Positions 5,091-9,167 of a DNA stretch of 9,167 nucleotides are shown here, in pieces. This stretch comes from Actinomycetes bacterium (lineage in GTDB: Bacteria; Actinomycetota; Acidimicrobiia; Acidimicrobiales; RAAP-2), in contig JAJYWG010000260.1 of NCBI GenBank assembly GCA_021791615.1, forward strand, positions 1-9,167. The letters are read 5' to 3'. Both the position numbers and the translations under genes were made by a program. Within the stretch, counting starts at the first letter, position 1. Each line of letters opens with the position of its first letter. The notes beneath the pieces are model-generated. The model ran no database searches. It had not been told where the DNA came from and saw nothing but the letters and a program-made list of their open reading frames with translations.

Positions 5091-5805
5091 GCGAGTCGAC
5101 TGGAACGATCTGCTGCCGGAGTTCCTCGACGCTTTCGAGGAAGGCCAGCACATCGCCATCATCGGTCCAACCGGTGAGGGAAAGACGACCTTCTCCGTCT
5201 CCATCCTCGACGAGTTCCATCGGCTGGGAGCTTCCGAGCTCTTCCTCGCCAACAAGAACCGCGACCCTCTCCTCACGAAGCTCGTGCAGAGTGGATGGAG
5301 CCGGATCACCTCGTGGCCTCCGGATTATGCCCAACGCCAGGGGCGCCGGGTCATCCTGTGGCCGTCCTACGGCCGGGCGTCCAGAGCGAAGTCCAATCGT
5401 CCGATCTTCGAGTACGCCCTCGACATGGCTCTTCTCGAAGGGCATTGGGTCGTGTACTTCGACGAAATGCGTTACTTCATCGAGCAGATGGGGATGCGTA
5501 GCCTGGTGGACGAGTACTGGAACGGCGCCCGAAGCTCGGGCCTGACCGTCATCGCCGCATCACAGGGAACCACCTGGATCAACAAGACGATGATCCGTCA
5601 GGAAAGCTGGCTCGTCCTTTTCAGGCCTCGCTCCCTCGAAGAGATGAAGGAGTACGCAGACGCCATCGGCGACCGGGACGCGGTGGAGGACCTTCGGGCC
5701 CTCAAGCGTCACGAGTTCCTGCTCGTCCACACTCCGAACGGCCGACGATTCATCTCGAAACTTCCCGTTCGGAGGGAAACAGCGAGACCGGAAGTTCGGC
5801 GCTAA
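5032..5805 (+). CDS. A32/FtsK-HerA-type genome-packaging ATPase
   Basis: This 257-aa P-loop ATPase probably drives DNA into the preformed capsid, as P9 does in PRD1. Walker A is GPTGEGKT (45-52) after the strand HIAII. Walker B is WVVYFDE (139-145), with Asp144 and the catalytic Glu145. A third strand, LTVIAASQG (171-179), ends in Ser-Gln at the sensor position typical of A32-like packaging enzymes. FRPR (197-200) may supply an arginine finger. The length is normal for viral packaging ATPases of this clade and much shorter than FtsK or tailed-phage terminases; no nuclease domain follows. The start at 5032 lies inside the zinc-finger gene; an alternative ATG is at 5056, and the N-terminal 20 residues are not conserved-looking. 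The capsid gene downstream supports the assignment. Confidence 0.9.
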   Translation: MTQSSPRAMRTPPTPQQQAERVDWNDLLPEFLDAFEEGQHIAIIGPTGEGKTTFSVSILDEFHRLGASELFLANKNRDPLLTKLVQSGWSRITSWPPDYAQRQGRRVILWPSYGRASRAKSNRPIFEYALDMALLEGHWVVYFDEMRYFIEQMGMRSLVDEYWNGARSSGLTVIAASQGTTWINKTMIRQESWLVLFRPRSLEEMKEYADAIGDRDAVEDLRALKRHEFLLVHTPNGRRFISKLPVRRETARPEVRR

Positions 5806-5923
5806 GAGCTGCCACGATCGCATCGGCGACCCATTTCGAGATCGTCGTGTCGTCGATGGCGGCCTGGACCTTGACCTGCCGAAGTAGCTTGCGCTCCTCG
5901 GGGGTGGTCGAGTAGATGCGCAT
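5750..5923 (-). CDS. Small ribbon-helix-helix-like repressor, antisense to the ATPase 3' end
   Basis: A 57-aa frame, easily missed because of its size, starts at ATG 5923 and stops at TGA 5752-5750. It begins MRIYSTTPEERKLLRQVKVQ and continues AAIDDTTISKWVADAIVAAL. This fits the CopG/Arc ribbon-helix-helix plan: a short N-terminal strand with alternating residues, helix A (8-22), a turn with D/T/T, helix B (29-41). An in-frame TAG lies just upstream, so the start cannot be much earlier. No SD is present, but TAGACT (5935-5930) lies 6 bases before the ATG, giving a likely leaderless transcript. Its last 56 bases overlap the ATPase gene on the other strand. Autoregulation through the repeats at 5922-5971 and control of the capsid operon are inferred. 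Confidence 0.62.
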   Translation of the reverse strand: MRIYSTTPEERKLLRQVKVQAAIDDTTISKWVADAIVAALSAELPVSLFPSEREVSR

Positions 5924-5971
5924 GGCAGAAGTCTACTGACAGAACTGCCATCTCTGCCATTCTCTGGCCAT
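5922..5971. promoter_or_regulatory. Candidate RHH operator and promoter region before the capsid operon
   Basis: On the plus strand CTGCCAT occurs at 5945-5951 and 5954-5960 (9-base period), with a looser CTGGCCAT at 5964-5971, and an inverted copy ATGGCAG at 5922-5928 over the start codon of the RHH-like gene. Short repeated boxes with this spacing suit dimers of RHH proteins. A leaderless -10 TAGACT for the minus gene lies at 5935-5930. For the plus strand, CTGACA (5936-5941) and CATTCT (5958-5963), 16 bases apart, could be a weak promoter for the capsid operon with the repeats between the boxes. The rest of the gap, to 6016, shows only the SD of the next gene. Confidence 0.45.
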
Positions 5972-6016
5972 CCTCGTTCCCTCCACAGTCACCATGTCCC
6001 CGAGGAGGCTGTCGGA

Positions 6017-6175
6017 ATGCACATTCACCTGAGTTTCATCCATACGGTGACGCTTTTCATCGCAGTCCTGGTGTGGGGAACGCTCTGGCGGCTTGTTGCG
6101 GCGCACCTGGTCGGGAAGTCTCCAGCCGGCACGCTGCAGAACAAGGTCGGCCGTGCGATGGCGTTCCAGTACTGA
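6017..6175 (+). CDS. Small membrane protein upstream of the capsid gene
   Basis: This 52-aa protein starts at ATG 6017 with a perfect AGGAGG 8 bases upstream, one of the strongest ribosome-binding sites in the window. Residues about 8-30 (IHTVTLFIAVLVWGTLWRLV) are one transmembrane helix. The C-terminal 20 residues are basic and polar (GKSPAGTLQNKVGRAMAFQY), so they would probably face the side with DNA or the capsid shell. The capsid gene begins 15 bases after its stop. DJR viruses encode several one-helix proteins of the inner membrane and some that tie membrane to shell; a virion membrane protein is the likely role. No family is recognised. Confidence 0.75.
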   Translation: MHIHLSFIHTVTLFIAVLVWGTLWRLVAAHLVGKSPAGTLQNKVGRAMAFQY

Positions 6176-6190
6176 GCGAGAGGGTTACAT

Positions 6191-7309
6191 ATGCCTGCGT
6201 CCACTACCGCATCCCCCGGAGGTAGCTCGTCGGGGGGAGGGGCTTCGGCCTTGGTGCCGTTCCTGGCTGCCACCTACGAATACTCGGAACCGATGTTCCA
6301 GGACGTGGTCACGCCTGGCACTTCCGGCACCGAGTTCACTCACAACATCACGCCGGGCGGCTTCCTCCGTGGAATCACCCTGTCGGTGACGACCACGACG
6401 GCCGGGTCCGGTCTCGTTGCACTCCCGGACGCTCCCTGGTGCCTCTTCTCGTCGCTCTCCATCGAGTCGATCGACGGCACCCCGCTCCTCTACCCACTGC
6501 CCGGCTACACGCAGTACCTCATCAGCCGTTTCTGCCGGCCGTGGGACGGCGACCCGGCTCAGGACCCCGCTTTCTCGAACTCCGCTACCTCGGTCTCCTT
6601 CCGCCTGCGTCTCTGGCTCGAGTCGCGCATGACGATCGGCGTCGTCCCGAACACCGATGCCCGAGCCCAGTACCGGCTGCGCTACACGGTGAGCCCCTCG
6701 GCGAACATCTGGTCTGCCACGACCACGATCCCGACCCTTCAGATCGCCGGCTACCTCGAGACCTACAGCCAGCCCGACGCCGCGAACGCACTCGGGCAGC
6801 CGAACGCCCAGGTCCCCGACGGCCTGGCTTTCCAGCGGTTCACCAGCCACGAGATCTTTCCGACCACGGGCGGAAGCCAGACCTTCATGTCGAACAGGGT
6901 CGGCAATCAGGTCCGTTCCCTCATCCTCGTCCAGCGGTCCTCGGGCTCTGCCGGCGGCGGCGGCCAGGGTGTCCGCACCGACCTGACGGCCGACCCGATC
7001 CGCTGGCGCAAGGACAACGCCCAGATCTTGGTCGAATGGCGAGATCGGGCCGACTACGAGGTGTACCGGTTCTTCGGCCCAGGTGGCGAGATCAGCTCCA
7101 CTCAGGGTGCTCGGCCGACCGGGGTGTACGTCTTCCCCCGGTGGCACAACCCCGGTCGCCGAGAGGGTCAGCCGTGGCTCGACACCACCCAGGCCACCTA
7201 CCTGCAGTACGAGCTCAACGGGACGGCTTCGGGCGGCTCGCTCGAGGTCATCACCGAAGACCTGGCGCCCACTACGCCCACCCCGCCCGCCTACCTGATC
7301 GGCCTGTGA
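6191..7309 (+). CDS. Double-jelly-roll major capsid protein
   Basis: This 372-aa protein would form the trimeric pseudo-hexameric capsomers. After a Gly/Ser-rich N-terminal arm (8-20), two beta-rich halves follow. The first (about 46-190) contains NITPGGFLRGITLSVTTTT (52-70), DAPWCLFSSLSIESIDGTPL (80-99), GYTQYLI (105-111) and a TDARAQYRLRYTVSPS stretch (155-170), ending QIAGYLETYSQP. This pattern (GFLR, DAPW, D-G-T-P, GY..YL, GYLE) is one I associate with tectivirus-like DJR capsid proteins. The second (about 218-358) begins FTSHEIFPTTGGSQTF and contains RVGNQVRSLILVQR (236-249), GVYVFPRW (311-318) and LEVITEDLAP at the end. The length is normal for the family. GAGAGGG lies a few bases before the ATG. 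Its position after the packaging ATPase and among small membrane proteins agrees. Homology is judged by eye, not by search. Confidence 0.87.
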   Translation: MPASTTASPGGSSSGGGASALVPFLAATYEYSEPMFQDVVTPGTSGTEFTHNITPGGFLRGITLSVTTTTAGSGLVALPDAPWCLFSSLSIESIDGTPLLYPLPGYTQYLISRFCRPWDGDPAQDPAFSNSATSVSFRLRLWLESRMTIGVVPNTDARAQYRLRYTVSPSANIWSATTTIPTLQIAGYLETYSQPDAANALGQPNAQVPDGLAFQRFTSHEIFPTTGGSQTFMSNRVGNQVRSLILVQRSSGSAGGGGQGVRTDLTADPIRWRKDNAQILVEWRDRADYEVYRFFGPGGEISSTQGARPTGVYVFPRWHNPGRREGQPWLDTTQATYLQYELNGTASGGSLEVITEDLAPTTPTPPAYLIGL

Positions 7310-7310
7310 G

Positions 7311-7517
7311 ATGGCCGGCCTGAAGCTCGGAGCGGTGCTCGGCGGCGATGTCGGAGGAACGGGCGGTTCACCCACCTCGAATGCCATGTACGGCCATCTC
7401 GGCGCCACGAAGGCGTCTCCGGAGGCAATCTCCGGTGAGCTCATCGGCCTCGTCATCGTCGAACTGCTCTTGCTCGGCTTCGTTCGATTCAAGTTCGCCA
7501 AGCACTTCGGCGGCTAG
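7311..7517 (+). CDS. Small membrane protein, C-terminal helix
   Basis: The ATG lies one base after the capsid gene stop (TGAGATG), without a clear SD, so it is coupled to capsid translation. It encodes 68 aa. The N-terminal 40 residues are Gly/Ser/Ala-rich and flexible (GAVLGGDVGGTGGSPTSNAM). Residues about 41-59 (SGELIGLVIVELLLLGFV) form one transmembrane helix, followed by a short basic tail (RFKFAKHFGG). The tail would stay on the positive, cytoplasmic or lumenal side while the flexible arm could reach the capsid shell. It is a candidate for tying membrane to capsid; no family is recognised. Confidence 0.78.
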   Translation: MAGLKLGAVLGGDVGGTGGSPTSNAMYGHLGATKASPEAISGELIGLVIVELLLLGFVRFKFAKHFGG

Positions 7518-7541
7518 TTCACAACACTGGAGGGTTCATAC

Positions 7542-7655
7542 ATGCACTGGGGACAGATCATCATCGCCTACCTGGTGGGCAGCTTCTTTGGCATCATGCA
7601 GCTGCTCAACCTCTTCAAGGGGTTCACGGGAGGCGTCACCAAGGCTGGCGGCTGA
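7542..7655 (+). CDS. Very small membrane protein (37 aa)
   Basis: The ATG at 7542 has GGAGG 8 bases upstream. The protein is one hydrophobic helix (about 4-26: GQIIIAYLVGSFFGIMQLLN) with a short polar tail (FKGFTGGVTKAGG). Its stop overlaps the next start as TGATG. Both neighbours are also one-helix proteins, and the strong SD together with the coupling make a real gene likely despite the size. It would be a minor inner-membrane protein of the virion, or possibly a holin-like peptide; the sequence alone does not decide. Confidence 0.72.
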   Translation: MHWGQIIIAYLVGSFFGIMQLLNLFKGFTGGVTKAGG

Positions 7656-7810
7656 TGAACAACGTCGCTGACATCGCCTCGATCATCGTGGTGCTCGCCA
7701 TCGTGGCTGTGCTCGTCGCCCCGAGCTCCCAGGGTCCGAGCTTCGTCAACTCGATCGGCACCTCGTTCTCGAGCGCCATCAAGGCTGCCAACTCGCCATT
7801 TGGGGGCTGA
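7655..7810 (+). CDS. Small membrane protein (51 aa)
   Basis: The ATG at 7655 overlaps the previous stop (TGATG). Residues 7-23 (IASIIVVLAIVAVLVAP) form a transmembrane helix near the N-terminus. The rest (SSQGPSFVNSIGTSFSSAIK, then AANSPFGG) is a polar amphipathic helix with regularly spaced Phe, Ile and Ala. That tail pattern (S-x-x-G-x-x-F-x-x-A-I-K-A-A) recalls small conserved phage proteins found beside structural genes, but no name can be given. It is probably a virion membrane component co-translated with its neighbours. Confidence 0.75.
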   Translation: MNNVADIASIIVVLAIVAVLVAPSSQGPSFVNSIGTSFSSAIKAANSPFGG

Positions 7811-7811
7811 C

Positions 7812-8447
7812 GTGGCGGGGACGATCGCCGTTCCGTCCCGCTCCGATGCCGTCCCGTCCCGACCGGTCACGGGCCGCAGGGGCCTCGGAGCGGGCGGAGC
7901 GGTACAGACCAACTACGGCGCCGGCTCGGTGGTCGGCACCCCTCGCTACCAGCCGTTCATGGCTGACGAGGAGGCTTCCCGTCCGGGTGGCTCGCTCACC
8001 TACGCACGGCCCACCTACGACAATACCTACGCGGCCGAGCACAACTCCGAGGTCGTCGACTTCAACCCGTACACCTCGACGGTGTACGAGTCCTCCACCC
8101 CGGCCTACCCGGTTCCCACCTCGGTCAAGCGGATCGACGTCGGCACCGAGCGCAGGGAGTTCGGGTCCTGGTCGCAGAGCTACCCTCACGGAGCCCCGGT
8201 CAACACAGGCCTCAACCAACGTCTCGTCGCTTATGGGCCCCTCTACGCCCGTCCGACGATCCAGGTGTCAGCAAACCCTCGGCTCCCGTTCCAGCCGTCC
8301 GCCCACCTACGGTCGCTCGGGAACCGGGTCCAGATGACCGGGCCGTACTATCCCCTCCTGACCCAAAAGGGCCCCTCTACCTCCTATGGGTCGATGACAA
8401 CCGTCCTTTCTTCCCCCTACCAAGGGGGAAGCGTGTTCGGAAGCTGA
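7812..8447 (+). CDS. Extended Pro/Tyr/Ser-rich virion protein candidate (211 aa)
   Basis: The GTG at 7812 lies one base after the previous stop with GGGGG 6 bases upstream; a TTG at 7800 would add four residues. There is no transmembrane helix or signal. The N-terminus is basic and repeats AVPSR (6-10 and 13-17). The body is rich in Pro, Tyr, Ser and Gly with few helix-forming runs (TNYGAGSVVGTPRYQPFM at 33-50, FNPYTSTVYESSTPAYPVPT at 84-103, GPYYPLL at 177-183), so an extended, poorly folded chain is likely. Its place among capsid-operon genes suggests a minor capsid or glue protein lying between capsomers, comparable in idea to the elongated PRD1 P30, though it is much longer and no sequence similarity is claimed. 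A strong hairpin lies in its last codons. Confidence 0.75.
   Translation: MAGTIAVPSRSDAVPSRPVTGRRGLGAGGAVQTNYGAGSVVGTPRYQPFMADEEASRPGGSLTYARPTYDNTYAAEHNSEVVDFNPYTSTVYESSTPAYPVPTSVKRIDVGTERREFGSWSQSYPHGAPVNTGLNQRLVAYGPLYARPTIQVSANPRLPFQPSAHLRSLGNRVQMTGPYYPLLTQKGPSTSYGSMTTVLSSPYQGGSVFGS
8410..8431. other. Perfect 9-bp stem-loop at the end of the 211-aa gene
   Basis: CTTCCCCCT (8410-8418), loop ACCA and AGGGGGAAG (8423-8431) form a complete GC-rich hairpin. It lies in coding sequence, ends 13 bases before the stop codon (8445) and 20 bases before the next GTG start. No U-run follows, so it is not an ordinary intrinsic terminator. It may pause polymerase, protect the mRNA end or regulate the following gene. 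Confidence 0.7.
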
Positions 8448-8451
8448 GAAC

Positions 8452-9063
8452 GTGGCCACCACACCGAAGAAGCCGTCCGGGTCGTTCCTCACCCGAGAGT
8501 CAATCCACGGCATCCCGAACTGGGTCCTCATCGCCGGGGGCGGTCTCGTGATCTACCTCTACCTCCGGTCTAAGGGATCCTCCTCGTCCTCGACGACGGC
8601 CACTCCCTCCGTGGTCCCGACCTCGGGCGCCCCGGCATCGGGCTCCGGGGTTCCCATCTACGTCCTTCAGCAGAATCCAGGGCAGAGCCCGCAGCCTCAA
8701 GGGACCGCCACGGGAACCTTGGGCGGCGCCGGGACCTCCTCGACCACCACCACCCCTCCTGCCTCGACAGGGGGGACCCCCTCGAGCGGGGGAGGAGTTC
8801 CCGGTGCCAGCACGCCTGCGCAGAGCGGCTATGGGCAAGAGAACATCGGAGGAACCGAGTACACGTTGCTCGGCTACAAAACCGGCGCCGGGAGTGCTCC
8901 TTACCCCGGCTACAACGTGGGGGGCGGAGCTCCGGTGTTCTACCTTGCTCCGGGATCCACGACGCCGACCCAAGGGTTCGGCCAGGCGGTTCCCTCCGCT
9001 AAGGTTCTCACACCCTCCGTCTACGACTCGTGGGTCTCCAAGACGCCAGTTCAGAACGCCTGA
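8452..9063 (+). CDS. Membrane-anchored low-complexity virion protein candidate (203 aa)
   Basis: The GTG at 8452 follows the previous stop after four bases, with only a weak SD. A short basic N-terminus (MATTPKKPSGSFLTRESIHG) precedes one transmembrane helix (about 23-39: NWVLIAGGGLVIYLYLR). A long Ser/Thr/Gly/Pro-rich linker (42-125) follows. The C-terminal part (about 126-203) may fold: GYGQENIGGTEYTLLGYKTG, GVPIYVLQQNPG earlier at 65-76, and APVFYLAPG. The two [IV]-x-[VY]-[LY]-like strands each end in a turn. This anchor-linker-head plan suits a protein crossing the membrane-to-capsid space or a vertex protein. The stop overlaps the next gene (TGATG). No known family is recognised. Confidence 0.78.
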   Translation: MATTPKKPSGSFLTRESIHGIPNWVLIAGGGLVIYLYLRSKGSSSSSTTATPSVVPTSGAPASGSGVPIYVLQQNPGQSPQPQGTATGTLGGAGTSSTTTTPPASTGGTPSSGGGVPGASTPAQSGYGQENIGGTEYTLLGYKTGAGSAPYPGYNVGGGAPVFYLAPGSTTPTQGFGQAVPSAKVLTPSVYDSWVSKTPVQNA

Positions 9064-9167
9064 TGAACTTCTCCGACCTCACCTCGTCCAGTTCGATCAA
9101 CGCCAAGGGGTCTGCGATCGGGTTCTCGATCACGCTCGCCGGCCTGGCCTTCGAGGTGTTCTCGGCC
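9063..9167 (+). CDS. Truncated membrane protein gene at the right edge
   Basis: The ATG at 9063 overlaps the preceding TGA (TGATG) and the frame stays open for 35 codons to the end of the window. After a polar start (MNFSDLTSSSSINAKGSAIG), a hydrophobic segment begins (FSITLAGLAFEVFSA), the first part of a transmembrane helix. It continues the series of small membrane proteins of the virion operon. The length and function are unknown because the gene is cut. Confidence 0.65.
   Translation, partial: MNFSDLTSSSSINAKGSAIGFSITLAGLAFEVFSA

Noticed and set aside
4353..5309. Minus-strand open frame of 318 codons
   Set aside because: It lies opposite the zinc-finger and ATPase genes, which carry diagnostic motifs, and it shows no domain of its own.
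5560..5823. Minus-strand frame of 87 codons over the end of the ATPase gene
   Set aside because: The neighbouring frame (5750-5923) has RHH-like sequence, a start with promoter geometry and nearby repeats. This one has none of these.
6185..7501. Minus-strand open frame of 438 codons opposite the capsid gene
   Set aside because: It is Arg/Gly/Asp-rich with no recognisable motif and mirrors the GC-rich capsid gene. It spans the capsid gene and part of the next gene, and has no ribosome-binding site or coupled neighbours.
8775..8790. CCCCC-TCGAGC-GGGGG inverted repeat in the low-complexity linker of the 203-aa gene
   Set aside because: Only five base pairs in a Gly/Pro/Ser-coding, G/C-run-rich stretch; it is expected by composition.
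1..9167. tRNA or rRNA genes, CRISPR arrays, insertion sequences, integrase, attachment sites, terminal inverted repeats
   Set aside because: No matching sequence pattern or coding motif was seen on either strand. Genome ends and integration genes may lie outside the window.

Overview
The window is a GC-rich, tightly packed piece of a virus or proviral element of an actinobacterium. Two observations carry that reading. First, a FtsK/HerA-superfamily (A32-type) genome-packaging ATPase (5032-5805) lies just upstream of a 372-residue protein (6191-7309) that looks like a double-jelly-roll (DJR) major capsid protein. This pair defines tailless, icosahedral, usually membrane-containing dsDNA viruses (tectivirus-like, realm Varidnaviria). 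Second, a WhiB-like four-cysteine Fe-S regulator (1346-1666) points to an actinobacterial host, because WhiB proteins are known only from Actinobacteria and their mobile elements. Two genes that appear leaderless fit that host as well. No tail, portal, terminase or integrase gene is visible in the window.

Layout. Positions 1-1934 hold a leftward operon behind a good promoter (-35 TTGACA at 1934-1929) with inverted repeats around it. In transcription order it has a small unknown protein, the WhiB-like protein, an unknown 164-aa protein, a small helix-turn-helix protein, an N-terminally anchored lytic transglycosylase/lysozyme-like protein, and a gene running off the left edge. Positions 1961-3776 hold two leftward structural-type genes: a 174-aa protein with an N-terminal coiled coil and a beta-rich body (penton or spike-base candidate), and a 429-aa modular beta-rich protein (spike or receptor-binding candidate). 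A compact divergent promoter with a 13-bp palindrome (3799-3811) separates them from the rightward genes.

Positions 3814-5805 hold a rightward operon: a small basic protein resembling DUF6582, two short unknown proteins, a C2H2 zinc-finger protein and the packaging ATPase. On the opposite strand, overlapping the 3' end of the ATPase gene, is a 57-aa ribbon-helix-helix-like gene (5750-5923). Repeats that could be its operator lie in the only sizeable intergenic gap, 5924-6016. From 6017 to the right edge comes the virion operon: a small membrane protein, the capsid protein, three more small membrane proteins, an extended 211-aa protein, a membrane-anchored 203-aa low-complexity protein, and a truncated membrane protein.

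Inferred workflow: the capsid protein and the small membrane proteins build a capsid with an internal membrane, and the ATPase translocates DNA into it. The two leftward beta-rich proteins would form the host-recognition vertex, and the anchored transglycosylase would open peptidoglycan at entry or exit. The WhiB-like, HTH, RHH and zinc-finger proteins would handle control. Most gene junctions overlap (ATGA, TGATG) or are within a few bases, implying translational coupling. No gene-free stretch exceeds 300 bases.
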